A stretch of 64,000 bases of DNA, from the NCBI GenBank assembly GCA_963971405.1, contig OZ020485.1, forward strand, positions 33,313,921 to 33,377,920, written 5' to 3'. This stretch comes from Psococerastis gibbosa (Eukaryota; Arthropoda; Insecta; Psocodea; Psocidae). Within the stretch, counting starts at the first letter, position 1; the number at the start of each line of letters is the position of its first letter. The notes under the pieces are model-generated. The model saw only the letters and a program-made list of their open reading frames with translations, had not been told where the DNA came from and made no database searches. Of the stretch, positions 9,930 through 22,935 are shown piece after piece. Made by a program: the position numbers and the translations under genes.

Positions 9930-12207
9930 TGTGAGGTAGCGACGTAAAAAATATATCATTTTGGTTTTTCTTATTAGGTGAGTTTTTTGTAGCTGAGCCA
10001 CAGCCAAAAAACCTCGTTCATGTGTGATTTTTCACTTATTTGCATACGCAGTTTTGTAGTTAAATCCCAGAATTACCTTCAGCACAACCAAAAACATAAA
10101 AAAACGCCAAAAAACCGCTTACCGCTCACTGTTGGCCTGAGCATCTATTGTTGTACATCTGGCAAAGAATGCATTACAATAACCTTAACTTCATCTTACA
10201 TTTTCCCATATCAGGGGACCACTGACACCTGCAATGTCTTGGCTGTTAGCAAGGAGTACCGTATTAAATGGAGGAGGTGAAAACGAAAATGTTTTTGATA
10301 TAGAGCCACCTCGCTCTAGGAAATGATGGCAACCGACCCGGTTTTAAATACCCAAGATGGTTTCAAATACCGACGTCACCTCTCGAAAGATATAAGCAGA
10401 AGGATAAAGGGTCTACCTCAAGAGGCATTGGACCCTTATTAGACTAGACTGAACAGCCTATTGTATGCGTTAGAAAAGTCTAGTATACGTATTTGGTTGG
10501 AGAGGAAAAAAGCCTCCAGGCACCAAAAGGAGGTGAATCGGAGTGGGTAGATTGCAGATGCCGTGGTTTTTTAGTAGGTGTGTTAATATGGTTTTAGTGG
10601 ATTCCGTGTAAGAAGATCATGAACCATGAGCCAATGGTGTTGATAAAAGAAATGTTGAATTCCAACGAGTATATCTACCTAATAAAAATGTTGGTTTCCA
10701 TTATTATGTAATACGAGAGAGTTTTTTTTAACAACCCTTAAATTGAACTTTGATTGTTGATTGCTGTAAGCTTATAGCCTATTACAGTTAATTTTTTTTT
10801 TTTTAATTTTCCGACTATTTCAAAATGTTCATTTTTTTAAATAATTGCCTTTTTAAATTGAAGTACAATAATTTGTACTAATTCGCAATATGCACCAAAT
10901 TCTGTGAAATTAACTTTACCCGAAAAAAGTTTCTAGTAGTGCTGGGGTTGCCATTTTAAATGAAAAATATTATTTACTTACATACTGTACATCAGTACAA
11001 TTCTTATTCATTATTAAAATGCATGAAATATCATTCAAAGGCTAGGTAGGTATATTGTTACGTACCATATTATGCACCACTCTACCACATATACCTTAAA
11101 AATAAATCGTGTATTTTTTGGGACATACTCACATATAATATATACTCAAATATAGTCAATGTGGAACTATTCCAAGGCGGAACAACTTATAAATTGGGTA
11201 TCATGTCGTGAATCTTCCCATTTCCGATATTTCCTGGTACCTGTACCTTTACAAAAACCTTGCACCAAAGAAGGCTATTTGCATAACAGTGGAGTGGAAG
11301 ACCCTTGTTGAGGGAAGTGCCCCACAAAAAAATTGCCGTGTAGTGGCGCGGTCAAGGGCGCTCTTGGGTGGCGGTTCTTTTGTAAATTTACTAAGAATTT
11401 GCTATGACATGCCTTACCTGAGAAGCTTTTGTCTTGATTCGGAGGTGGAAGGTTCAACGTCCGCTGGATCGCAAAAAAATAATCTTCGCCGCCTGAAAAA
11501 AAGTAATTACTCGCAAAATGTAAGGACGTAACTGCATGGTACAGGTACTTTTCAAAATCAAGAGAAATAGCATTTCATTGATTCGAATTATTACAAAAGT
11601 TGTATTAAGCGCCACGTGGTTCAGGAAATCATTTCCTAAAATTTGTTAGGTAATGTACCATACACAATATTTAGGTAGTACAGCCCAGCCACACAAATTT
11701 TGGATCCACGAAAACGCTGGAAGGATGCGCTGGGTGTTATTTACGCCCCTGCTGTCTACGTGGAGGTAGTCCAACTGTCAGCATTCGCAATTTTTACCAA
11801 CTTCCAATGCACACACTGCTATATAAGCAACGCAAAACAGGAAATCTCGGGGAAGAAACGCCGGAAAATTTTTTCTTTCCGCTTTGCTCGATTGCAATTT
11901 AAGTACAGTAGTCAGCAAAGGTTGAGACTTGGGGTTGAACCGTTTTCTAAGGGCGTGGACCCGGGTGGTGTATGTTCAAGGAAGACGGGCCTATCCATCT
12001 AGCTACCCTGGTGACAGATCGTCATTTGTCATGAGCTGCGTCATTAATAACTTCGGAAGCGAGCTGTCGCGAGGCACTCTACCGGGCGAGGGTTGCTGTT
12101 TCCTCCACCCAACAGCATGATGGCGGCGGCTCCGTCCTCATACCCGCCATGTACAGACGACCGACGACCAAGCAAGATGCTGCTTACTTAAATAGCCATC
12201 TGTGCAG
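9930..12207. other. Intergenic DNA without identified features
   Basis: Open frames at 10020-10280, 11208-11531 and 11700-12002 lack recognisable domains. The DNA at about 11280-11460 and 11930-12150 is less AT-rich than its surroundings and could hold degenerate repeats I do not recognise. No RNA gene was seen. Confidence 0.3.
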
Positions 12208-12365
12208 CAAGGGTGGACCCAGAAATATTTCTCGGGGGGGGGGGGCGGTACCATGCTATGGTAACTATTTGTACTTGTTTTTACGACGTGGTAAGTGCAT
12301 TTCATCTAGTCTTCACTGGTTCTTCCCCGGGAGGGGGGGGGGGCTCCCCCCATGGGGCCCCCGTT
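12208..12365. mobile_element. G-run element, possible truncated hAT-type MITE
   Basis: It begins GCAAGGGTGGACCCAG, then a G-run at about 12235-12246 and a second G/C-rich block near 12327-12362. The left end resembles the G-run hAT MITEs elsewhere in the window, but I cannot find a matching right terminus or target duplication. Confidence 0.4.
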
Positions 12366-14257
12366 GCTATTAAGTCTCGAATTTTACTGTAGACTATCGT
12401 ATTTCCTTCTTATTAAGAAAGAAATTATTAAAAGAATTCGAAAGATATCGTTCCATAGTATTTCTGTTTTCTACTTAGGTATTTATTGGTAGTTTAATTC
12501 AACTTTGTACGTAGTCTTACTAGGAATACTGTCAGGTCTTTGCCAGTTCAAAACTTCTTTCAGTCGATCGATTTTTTTTCACTAGGCACAGCTTCATCAT
12601 TTTTTATAAGTACAATCGGGACTTTAAAGCGTTCTACAGTACAGATAAATGTTTATATTGAATAAGTTTCAAGCTGGGCACAATGCGTAGTTAAAAAAAT
12701 TTACATTGTTCTTTTTGTGTTTGAAATTGTTTCTTTAGAGTTTAGTGCTATAAATAGAATGATAAATAATTTTCATTCTTAGTACATGGGTAAAAAATTT
12801 TTATGGACCTGTAAAACTTATAAATGGTGACTACCGTTTCATTCAATCAAAACCGGTACCTACTTCAGTAACCTTCATGGCAAATTACCCATAAATTACC
12901 GTAATGAAACATTATGTTAACCCACAAAAATTTCATGCACGAACATTAGGTGATTGCATTTAAAAAATTTAAACTACTAAAAAATTATTTTAAAAACTTA
13001 GCTTGAAACTGATTGAACTGCTTAAAACGGAGTTGCAAAACAAAACCCTATTAATTCCGGGAAGGAAAGAAAAATCACAGTATAGCTGGCTATTCAGGGC
13101 AGTATAGGGGAGCATGGGGCAGCATCTGCCTTGTATTATTAAAACCGAGAACCAGATTCCGGGCGCTCTTGGAATATCGCGTCGAAATTTGTTAAATTAC
13201 AAAGTCCCGTTATTTGTCATACTTCACAACAGACCCCGTCATATTTCTCCAAACAAATGCCACCCACACTCCCCCTCTCCAAAGGGGGGAGGGGGATGAA
13301 AATATTTTCAAAGTGACATTGGCAGAGCTGTGGGCAAAATGGAATGCAGTTGTTGTTTTGGTGGAGGGGGCGCAGATTTTGAGTTTATTGATAAGTGTGG
13401 ACAAAATGAATAACTTTGTTTATGATGCCGAAACCTTTGGATAATTTCGGATGATGCAAGTTGCATTGTCGGCTTAAGCCCGGTACATACGGACTATTCT
13501 CAAATTCACATCTATTCCATTGTAGGACTAGGACTGGGGAGTGGTTGGTATAAACTCACAATGTCTACTTCAGAAGATTTCTATGATCCGGCGTGTCTAA
13601 GGGAAAACCATGTATTTTCGTGCTGTCAGTTTTACGCTAGCTTTCAAAATTGTTGAGAAATCAACAAAAAAATTTCTACTAGCCCTATGGCTACGATGGA
13701 AAAAGTTTCCCCAAATCGTCCTTGTTTAATGGGAATCAGGCCGTATATTAACATATGAAGACGTCAGGGGAAAAACTGGAAAGGTGATCAAAAGATGAGT
13801 TTTTTGTAAATGTAAAGTAAAAGTAAAAGTAAAATTGTAAAGTTTAAAATAGCCGTATCTTCCTTCCCCTGTATACTGTTTTTCCCCATTTGTGCAGAAC
13901 CTTACTTGTTTTTTCTTCGGTTTTGTTAGGTCATTTAAAGTACGTTAAAAACTGAACAGAGTGCCGCCATTATCTCAATTTCGACCAAAAGTGCACCTTT
14001 CCGGTTTTTCCCCTGATGTTTTCATTATGTTAATGTTATATGTTAACGTATAAGTTAATAATATGAGATTACCACTAAATTCAAATTAAATTATAAAATG
14101 GAAGACCTAACTAATAATAATACCTCTTTTTAGTCTGCACATTTCCTGCAGTACCTACTAAAAATATTTCTACAAATGATATTAAGTAATTCTGATATAA
14201 ACGTACAGAAGCCATAAAATAATGAAGTATATCTCTAATAAGCCGTGTAATAACACG
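12366..14257. other. AT-rich intergenic DNA; one repeat fragment
   Basis: No gene is supported. A segment at about 13563-13660 (AGAAGATTTCTATG, GGCGTGTC, GGGAAAACC, then CAAAATTGTT) is also found at 62805-62910, so it is part of a dispersed repeat. Confidence 0.35.
13563..13660 (+). repeat. Dispersed repeat Z, fragment
   Basis: It shares AGAAGATTTCTATG, GGCGTGTC and GGGAAAACC in order and spacing with 62805-62910. No coding content is recognised. Confidence 0.55.
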
Positions 14258-14265
14258 ACTGCATT

Positions 14266-14442
14266 CAAGGCCGTAGCCAGGATTTTGTTTTCGGGGGGGG
14301 GGGGGGAGGGGCGTTAGAAATTTCATTGTATATTACATAGTGGTTTTTATTTTTCCTCTCAAAATCCGATTCTATCTCGTATGAAGCCATTTTATTTTGG
14401 GGGGAGGGGGGTTTGAACCCCCCCCCCTTGGCTGTGGCCTTG
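14266..14442. mobile_element. hAT-type MITE, CAAGGCC family, perfect 8-bp TSD
   Basis: This 177-bp element starts CAAGGCCGTAGCCAGG and ends TTGGCTGTGGCCTTG. It is flanked on both sides by identical ACTGCATT (14258-14265 and 14443-14450). A G-run sits about 28 bp from the left end, and a G-run followed by a C-run sits close to the right end. A diverged, opposite-orientation relative is at 53618-53771. Confidence 0.9.
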
Positions 14443-14480
14443 ACTGCATTATGCATTCAGACGCTAGGACATAAACTGTG

Positions 14481-14549
14481 GGCCTACTATGGCGATTATT
14501 TTTAATTTTAACCCCAGGAATAAGTTAATACTAATCGCCTTAGTAGGCC
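14481..14549. repeat. Short foldback repeat (family W)
   Basis: The left arm GGCCTACTATGGCGATTA pairs with the right arm TAATCGCCTTAGTAGGCC with one mismatch in 18. The loop includes TTTTAACCCCAGGAATAAGT, which recurs almost exactly at about 51320-51340 in a related foldback inside the Antp intron. Confidence 0.75.
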
Positions 14550-17270
14550 TGCTGAAGGCAGTGGTACTGATGTAGCAGGTGGCAAATTATTTGGGTTCTC
14601 CGCAACACTATTGCCAAACGGCCAACACATTATTTAGGAAAGAGAAAAAGTAGGGTTAAAATTTTGACAGAGAAGCCGGTAGGGAGGAATATGTGAGGAT
14701 GCTGAGAAATGAAGAGCTTAAGGAAACTCCTTGAATCCTCGTTGGTAGAATGAGGCTGGCAAGTGACCCGAATACAAAATTCAACCAACAAGATTTTCAA
14801 AGAATAATAAATATACGGGAATGGATCAAAAACAGTTTTCAGATCATCCATTTCGTCGTACCCTGCTCAGAGCCGCCAACTTTGGTGATTGAGAAGGGAT
14901 TTTATGTTTCTTCTGTTGGTAATGGTGCCTCATTTCATTTGCCATCTTTTTGGATTGCTGCTTTTTGTATATTTGATTTTGTCCTAGATATCAGTTCCAA
15001 CTGATTGTAATACTGACCATCAAGTCAAAATATTCGGAACTAATCACCTATAAAAACATATATTTCAGATTCTTGTAATGCAATGTAACTTTTAGAAGGC
15101 CCTATGGTCTCATGTCCAATGCCAATGACCCCATTTTTTTCGGACATGTTTTGTATTGTTTTCGAAAGAATTTTTGGTCATTGGCTCACTGGTATACGTT
15201 CTCGATATCAACCTATACCGGCTAAAAGCGATTATGAACAAGCTTACCATTGACACAATGAAACAGGTGAAAGCTTGTTTCAGACTGAATTTAGCAAGAA
15301 ATTCAAGTCATATTTATTTGAACACCGATATTGTCACTGTGTTACTATATTTATTTTAATGTACATTAGATACCTACAAATATTCATTTATTGTTCAAAG
15401 CGCACTATTGTTTATTTGCACTAATGTAGGATTTTGTCTGGTTCCACTTTGTAATCATTGGCTGCACCTCATTTCCACATGCTAAAAAAACACACCTAGT
15501 GAGGGATCCCAATCATCTACGTTGGTGAACATACTGTCATCTCAACGTCTACTGAATGGAAAAATTTCGAAGAAGGAACTGCTGTGGCTTTAAGTGAAGA
15601 AGACACGGGAGATGATTCCCATCATTGTATGTCAATACCTGGTGCTGTCGATTAAAAACCGTGCAATTCTGTAATGCTGAACCATAGGCAGACACACCAG
15701 ATGTTAGTTTAAATGCAGTTCTTGCATAATAAAGATAAAATAATTTTTCAGACCACGTTCTTATTATTTTTTCCAGCCATTTTCAACTATCTTCATTGGT
15801 TAAAGAAGTAAGCATTGCTTATAACTGATGGTAACAGTAATGAAGTACCTCTAGGTAGTGGTGTTCATGTCCAAGTTTGGTGCCATTATCTCAAATTGTT
15901 CCGGAGAAAATAGTGAAAACCTCCGCGATCTTATTATTTTTTCCATGACTGTATATAATATAATTTTTATTCGATCGAAAAAATATTTGGAACGTTTATG
16001 TTGAAATATACGATTTGGATCTGAATTTCGGTAGTACACTTTCGAATTGTTCTTGGACCCATATTTATCGAATATTGTCAATTTTCGAGTGTGTAATATG
16101 GGGGATAATGGCAAAATGCAAAGATGAATAACCAAGGTCTGTTAATTTCCCATTTTCTTTTGTTAAAATGTGATAGCCTACAAACGGTTATTCCATTCTG
16201 CCATTTTGAGGACATTTAAACAAAACGGCGACACCCACACCTATAAGACGAGGGAACAGGGAGAACTTATAAGGCCAGCGCCACGCACAGCCAAGTGTGA
16301 GCGACTGGATCCTATACTACAAAGTTTCGTCTAACTTAGAAAACTCCCGATTGAACGGAGAACAGCTAGAAATTCCTTAGAAACCATCTCTTAGAGAAAG
16401 CTTTCTACACTGTCACTGAGGCTCTAGCACAATGACAGAACTACCTGATTTTGACGATTTTACATTATACTTTCTTGTCAATTACTTGTTGATTACTTGT
16501 ATTGTATAATTTGACAGAAACATATATTTATTTATTATTATTATTTTTTTTTTTTTTAATTTTTAGGCGCGTTATTTTGTTATAATGTTATAAAAAAAGT
16601 TCCATTTTGCCATAACAGGTGCAAGCAGGGAAGGTTTTTGAGGTCACTAGAGGTAAAAATAAACGGGAAAATTTACCATTGTTGGTGGGCGATTGTCCGG
16701 ACGCAGATATCCCTCATACTTCCGCTTCATTCGCCCTTCTGTTAGCTCCTGAAAATCAATAGATAATCAATTAATAATAGTGGAGGGCGGATTGTTCGAC
16801 TGTTATCTGACACATCTTAGACGATCAATACCTATTGTTCCGCCGACATGTTTTTGTGGGCGCTACACTAAGGAAAAGAAAATTATAGAAACATAGGCGT
16901 AGCCTGACGAACGGAAATCATTGCTCCCATAATGAAAACCGAAAGCCGTATAAATTTACGGTATGTCTCAGTTTTAATGAAATGAATTAATTAATAGGCT
17001 ATAAGCTCTATAAGTATTCTTTCAATACCTAACAGTTACAAGACATGCAATACAAGACAATAATAAAATATAATGATATAGGTAGCGTTATTTGGTTTTA
17101 CAATTTAATGCAATAGCGGCAAACAGCATTGACAGCTAAGAGCCAATTTAATTACTATACAATACAATTCATTCATCTGCATCGTTGTAGGCTAATTTCT
17201 CCATTGCAATTTTCTTTAATTACAGTAATATAAAAAAATATAAAAATGGGATATACTTCTATAACACATT
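14550..17270. other. AT-rich intergenic DNA, nothing identified
   Basis: Short frames (for example 14750-15004 and 15851-16135) have no recognisable motif. The 16240-16540 stretch has a less AT-rich body followed by a T/A-rich tail and might be a retroelement end, but no protein motif confirms that. Confidence 0.3.
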
Positions 17271-17278
17271 TCCTGCGG

Positions 17279-17458
17279 CAGGGACGGGTCCAGCCCATTT
17301 TTTTGGGGGTGGGGGTAGTTGTGGGTCAAAATAGAAAGAAATAGAATAAACATATTATTATAGATTAAAATAGAGCGTAATAAATTAACTTACAATAGGT
17401 TTACTAAATTTGGGGGGGGGGGCAGGGGAATAGCTGCCCCTCCCTGTATCCGTCCATG
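17279..17458. mobile_element. hAT-type MITE, CAGGGACGGGTCCAG family
   Basis: It starts CAGGGACGGGTCCAGCCCA and ends TGTATCCGTCCATG. It is flanked by TCCTGCGG and TTCTGTGG (6 of 8 identical), compatible with an old hAT duplication. A G-rich block follows the left end, and a G-run precedes GCTGCCCCTCCCTGTATCCG at the right. A second copy, disrupted by another MITE, is at 34443-34813. Confidence 0.75.
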
Positions 17459-17466
17459 TTCTGTGG

Positions 17467-18682
17467 TCTAACAGGTCTATGAGACCATGATGTACTGAAG
17501 ATACAATGTTATTCATACGACCGTATTTTCACAAGAAATTCTAATAATTACACTATAACTATTAAACCTATTACATTAATTAATTATATCTAGAATAATT
17601 TAACTTGCAATATTAAGTAAGAAGAAAATAATTCTTTAATAACTGTTGCCGTCCTTGCATGAATGGATGTAGAATTCCTAAAGAAACTACTGCAGGAGTG
17701 GTAAACATAAATCGATCAGCGAGCAAGCAGAGAAGAACAGAGAAAATGAAGCAATAACATTGAATAAAAACTACCCGATTACGCGCCTGCATCATAAATA
17801 ACAAGTATCGGAATCTAAGTATAATTAAGATTAGCTAGAGAACAGGTATACGAGTATACGAGGAGAAAAGGGAGCTGCGAGTCGGGCAATAAACATTGCG
17901 GGCACACTTAAGCCGTGCACTCTTGACGGTTTTATGGTGTTTCACCACCCTTTATGGCTTTTTAAGTGGTTCAGGAGAATAGTTATGACTTTTTTATATG
18001 TTTCTGACCTGCCTCAACCAGACTCTGGTTCTACTCTTCCCCATTTCCCGGTATTTCACCTCTTTCCCTTGTTGCAGATCGTCTCGACCGTCTGTCATGA
18101 TTGTTATTGCCCCCCGTCCCCCCTCGACATCATCAACAAGTGGTGATTTGTAGAGCAGATTTGTTGTCACTGCTCTTTCTATAGTTTCTTCTTTGAAGCT
18201 ATCAATTTTCGCTCATTATTCTATTGTATGTTAGTCGATTAAAGATGATTTTTTTATTTGAACATCTGACAGGAATTCTTTTCAGTTATTACACCTACTT
18301 GTGCTTAAATCAAGATCGCCTAGTTTGGTTGGTAATATTATGACTTGATCACGCGCTCTCAATTAAAAACTCCACATCTGAAAAATACAGTGATGACTGG
18401 TTTGGTTTGTTTTTGTTTTTAATAAAAGATTAATTAAATTAAATGAAAAAACGACTTTATTGCAAATAAAACAAAAGGCGTACAAAATAAAATTGGTAAA
18501 CTAAGTATGCTAAAATGATTGTAGTAGTACCTAAAGTACTCTATAATAAAACAATATAAAATTACTGTACAGTTTAGTTTTCATATAGACGACCAAACAT
18601 AGTTGCATTCCATCCAATTGTTCAACTTGGGTTTCAACAACTTCCGGGGAAGCAATGAGCGACAGGAAATGTTCTCATGGTG
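17467..18682. other. AT-rich intergenic DNA, nothing identified
   Basis: No supported gene. About 18440-18500 (AAACGACTTTAT followed by AAAAGGCG) is echoed at 40196-40230, which hints at a short shared repeat. Confidence 0.3.
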
Positions 18683-18819
18683 AATAAAAATAACTTAGTT
18701 TAGTTTTACGTCATACAACTTATGACGTAGTAAGTATATAATGATATTACAGTGATAGTAAAGGGATAAGTCATACATACACACAATATGACGTGTAACT
18801 TTAATAAGTTATTTTTATT
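18683..18819. mobile_element. Small inverted-repeat element
   Basis: The left end AATAAAAATAACTTAGTT...TACGTCATA is mirrored by TATGACGTGTAAC...AAGTTATTTTTATT at the right. That gives imperfect terminal inverted repeats of about 33 bp in a 137-bp unit. No target duplication is clear, so the class is undetermined. Confidence 0.65.
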
Positions 18820-19277
18820 AACAATGAGTAAGTTTTACTAACTCAATAAGGGGACTATTTTTTGTTCAGGAAATGATACTAACTTCCTGAAATTAATGAC
18901 GCATACATAGGCTACCAGTAAGTTGGAGTGCAAGTTGAACGTGACAGTTTAACACCTTGTAAAATCAATAAATATCATGAAGATCTGCAAATATTTTCAA
19001 ATTGGTGATTGAATGGAATGCGTATTGTATTGTGCGATATAGAACCGAATTTAACTGATTGAGCACCGAAATGCAATTGACAAATGATTTGAAAATAGAG
19101 CCGTCAAAAAATTGGAGACATAATGTTCCTAATTGCACTGTAATATTTATTGGATAGAAGAAATATTTGGAATGTTTATGTTCAAGTATACAATTTGAAT
19201 TTGAATTTAGGTAGACTATTACACTTTCCAATTTTTCTTGGACCCATATTGAAATAGGGGAAATTAGTTAATTTAAA

Positions 19278-19360
19278 GTGTAAGAGAGGGCGTTACAACC
19301 CTAGTTATGTTGGATTGGCTTAGTAATAGAGTGAAAAGTCATCACTTATTTATCTGTTTT
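19278..19360 (+). mobile_element. SINE-1 3' half, 5'-truncated
   Basis: It contains GTGTAAGAGAGGGCGTTA, then CCCTAGTTATGTTGGATTGG and CTTAGTAATAGAG with a T/A-rich tail, all in SINE-1 order. The tRNA-like head is absent. Confidence 0.65.
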
Positions 19361-20750
19361 TAAAAGTGTTTAAGTATCATGTGATTTTCGTAATAAAAAA
19401 TAGCTCGTACTAGTATTAAGCAACAGAGCTGCATGGTTGAATGTACACACTGTCAGCAGTGTTGAAGCTGTTCAGGCTCCATCACTGACAGCCTTGATCA
19501 AAAGCTTCTCGCGCCCCCTTCTAACCTATTTCCTCTTCCATTACCCCTTCCAGGCAGATGTAATTCCTCAATAGTATAAACATTCAAGGCAAAATCCTCC
19601 AGAAAGCTCATCTGAATAACTTGGCTGATAGGAATTCCTTCTGGTTCGAGCGATTAATGAGCCTTTTCGAAACAAAAATGTTGAGGAATCCGTTTTGGGT
19701 TCAGACTATAAGGAGAAGTTTGATGAAGAAGAGACACTAGGGACGGAGATTGGTGGGTGTTCAATGATGATTCACAAATTACTCCTTCCAGTTCCACCGA
19801 TCCTTTCCTAAACTTTGATATCTTTTCCGAAGTTTTCCGTCAAATTATTTTTACTGATGACATTGATGGTTTCATCACGGATTGCGGTATACATTCAAAG
19901 TTCTACGGACCTCACAATTGTGCAGATTATATGCCAAGGTAATCAAATTCATGTGTGTCGCCTTATCACAAGTTAAAGATGTGACTATAGGCACCCTCAA
20001 CAAAACTACTACTAATACGAATATAACTAAAAATTGAGTAATAATGCGTGTAATATTAGAAAAACAAACTAAATAAAAGTGCTCAGCAGCAGTAGCTCCG
20101 ACCCTAACGCGTTATGATAAATCCGTTTCCTTTAAATTCCCAAATGGAAAGAGGGAGGTTTAGAAAGGGAGAGAAAAAAGTATTTTTAAAAGAGACAAGT
20201 ACAAAGTGATGGCAGGGTGTATAGATACAGGCGATCTGTACACTGAAACAAAAACAGGGGTGAGAGGTGGGATCCCCAGCTTGGGAATTTTTGGGGGCCC
20301 CTTGAGTGTTGGGCACAGGCGCTTATTTGTATCCAACTGCTATCAATTGCTCATACTATGTAGCCTGCTACTCAATTTCATAACATTTCCCCTTCATATG
20401 TTCTCTATTTTGATAGTACCTTGCATAATTCATGATTGTACAGAATCAGAGGAAACCAGGAGCAAATTATTTATTTCACTTCACAAATTGGTCAGAAATA
20501 CATATTACTTACATACATACAAGTTCTGTCTAGGTACAATTGATTATTTACCGAATATCTAAATGTGTGCATTAGCTCCACATTTTAGGGCTAGGTAAAA
20601 AAAATTTCAAACAAACCTAAACGAACTTATCAAACTGTAGAACTCATAGACTTGTTCGAATTATTGATATGGCCCCATTGTGGATCCAACTTTTTTATTG
20701 GTATGGCCCTAGCAATGCCAAAATGATATACAACGGCGCCCATGGTAGAA
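19361..20750. other. Intergenic DNA, nothing identified
   Basis: Short frames (19757-19942 and 20206-20562) show no motif. No repeat end was recognised. Confidence 0.3.
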
Positions 20751-20941
20751 CTGGACATGTAGAGAAGTAGTACAGACTCCAAATATCCCCCGAAAGGTTG
20801 TTGGTACAAGTCCCTCATTTAGTCATTTACTACATTTTCGGGCCATGTTTCGAAGGGCATGTAAGGCAGGCGGTAATGGTTCTTAGCCCTAACTCCACTA
20901 GGTTAGCTTGGTAATAGAAAAAAAAGGTAATATTTATTTAT
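20751..20941 (+). mobile_element. SINE-1, diverged copy with damaged B box
   Basis: It begins CTGGACATGTAGAGAAGTAG. The B-box position reads GGTACAAGTCC (20803-20813) instead of GGTTCGAGTCC. The body GAAGGGCATGTAAGGCAGG and CTAACTCCACTAGGTTAGCT is intact, and a T/A-rich tail ends at 20941. About 20 bases of the head are lost between the A-box region and the CCGAAAGGTTG block. Confidence 0.75.
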
Positions 20942-21066
20942 TGACACATAAAGTTCTTAATGACGGCGTTCCTCTTAGCAAATAACATAACATACATAGT
21001 TTCATAAGATAGGCAACAAATAAATACCGTAACACACAGAATATCTCCATATAACACTATAACAGA

Positions 21067-21506
21067 ATACACTAACATGAGGAGAAAATGCATAAACCGC
21101 ACACGGATTAGTCCTGCGGTAAGTAAAAAAAAAACCATAGCCTCTAACCTCTCTGTCTAACCCTTTTTTGTATTTTTTTCATTATATATTTTTTCAGTTA
21201 AAAAAAAAAAAAAAAAAAAAAAAAATACGCTAACGAGGAGAAAATGCATAAACCGCACACGGATTAGTCCTGCGGTTAGTAAAAAAAACCATAACCTCTA
21301 ACCTCTCTGCCTAACCCTTTTTGTATTTTTTTCATTATATATTTTTTCAGTTAAAAAAAAAAAAAAAATACACTAACATGAGGAGAAAATGCGTAAACCA
21401 CACACGGATTAGTCCTGCGGTAAGTAAAAAAAACCTCTAACCTCTCTGTCTAACCCTTTTTTGTATTTTTTTTCATTATATATTTTTTCAGTTAAAAAAA
21501 AAAAAC
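21067..21506 (+). repeat. Three tandem copies of a ~150-bp unit
   Basis: The unit begins near ACTAACATGAGGAGAAAATG. It continues through CACACGGATTAGTCCTGCGG, CTCTAACCTCTCTGTCTAAC and TTCATTATATATTTTTTCAG, and ends in GTTA plus an A-run. The marker GGATTAGTCC starts at 21105, 21261 and 21406, giving spacings of 156 and 145. The A-runs differ in length (about 27, 15 and 12), which accounts for much of the size change. Confidence 0.9.
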
Positions 21507-22504
21507 TAGAAATTTTATTTCATTGGGCACTAACATCTCACAGCAGTATACCAGGAGGACTATGGTTGAATTTTAGAGACTTTTTGATTAAGTTCCTTGG
21601 GAAAAAGTTCTTTCCGTTTGCGAGGCAAACGAGTCTCATAGAATTTAAAATATACCAATATATAATGTGCTGTACCTACTGTATGTAATTAATGTTTAAG
21701 AAATTCTTTGGACAGTTTTTAACGCCTTCAATGCATGTAAAAATGAAAACTTCAAAATTCAAAGTCGAATTGCCAAACAAGTTTCTCGTATTTTGGTATT
21801 CGTCAGCCATCTCAATCATCCCCTGATTTTTCTCCCCATTTTAATCAGAATTCAGAGCATTCACGTGAGGATTAATGTAAGGAAACACGAAATTGCCATA
21901 AAAAAACTTAAGACCCATTCTGTTTTCACGAAAAAGGGAATTTTCTTAGAATAACAAATTGAAAAATACTAAGGGTTGAACAGCCACGTTGTAAGAATTC
22001 GAGAGGGTGAACGAAAGAAAAAATCCCGCCTGGTTTTAACAAGAACCACAAAGCGCAACTCTTATTTGTCACTGTCGCTCTGTACACAAAGGACATCCTA
22101 GGAATCTATTTTGAACAAAAAACTTCTATCGCGACGTGTTACGTAGCACTGCTTTTATGTTTGCATACAATATTAATGCAAATGACTTCCCCCTACCTTG
22201 CATTTCAAGACTCTGCAAAGGGGTTCAAAGCATGCTGAAATCGAATTTCTAAGATTGTTATATGTGAGTGTCATAAAATAATAATTAAATGCTTTTATTT
22301 ATTGAAAACAATAACTGTGATCCATGAATTTACTTACTAACACCTCGTTTTGCTATTGAAAACAATCAAATTTTAACGAAGTTATTTTGTTCTTTTAGTA
22401 TGACAGCAATGCTTGTAACGGGGTTTTACGTGGACCGTTGGACGTCACTGCTCATATAGCAGCTCTAAGAATTTAGTGGTCACATTCTGCGGGAAAATTT
22501 GACC
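21507..22504. other. AT-rich intergenic DNA, nothing identified
   Basis: No supported gene, RNA or repeat end. Confidence 0.3.
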
Positions 22505-22507
22505 TTA

Positions 22508-22935
22508 GGTGCCCATTCCACATACGTACAACGTCAATGAAAATTATGAAATTGAAGGGCATTTCAATTTTACTCTATGCCATTGTTAAAATTGATCAAT
22601 GATCAATTGATAATAGAGTAAAATCACAAACAATGAAACAAACAATCTAAAATTAAAAAATGGCGTCATGTGATATGACAAGTACAACTATTTTAATTGA
22701 TTTCTCTAAAAAGAAAGCATTTCTGTATAAAAATTATAATAAGGATTAAATAATAAGGCGACGAAGAAAACAAATACAATTTCAAGAAACAAATTTCAAA
22801 AATTTGGCGCATACGCTGCAATTGAAAATTGTCAATTTTTGAAAAACATATGGAATGGCCCCCATCAATGAGAAATTGAAATGTCCTTCAATTTCATAAT
22901 TTTCATTGACGTTGTACGTATGTGGAATGGGCGCC
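22508..22935. mobile_element. Foldback MITE, variant with ACATACGTACAACGTC termini
   Basis: It starts GGTGCCCATTCCACATACGT and ends ACGTATGTGGAATGGGCGCC. The arms are complementary for about 60 bp (CAACGTCAATGAAAATTATG and partner). The centre shares AAAATTGATCAATGATC and AAAAATGGCGTCATG with the CGACCGG-type MITEs at 2341 and 7211. The flanks are TTA and ATT, so the duplication is not conserved. The minus-strand frames at 22782-23225 arise from it and its flank and are not genes. Confidence 0.75.

Noticed and set aside
21067-21506. Direct repeats as a CRISPR array
   Set aside because: Units of about 150 bp with no spacers in eukaryotic DNA; an ordinary tandem duplication.
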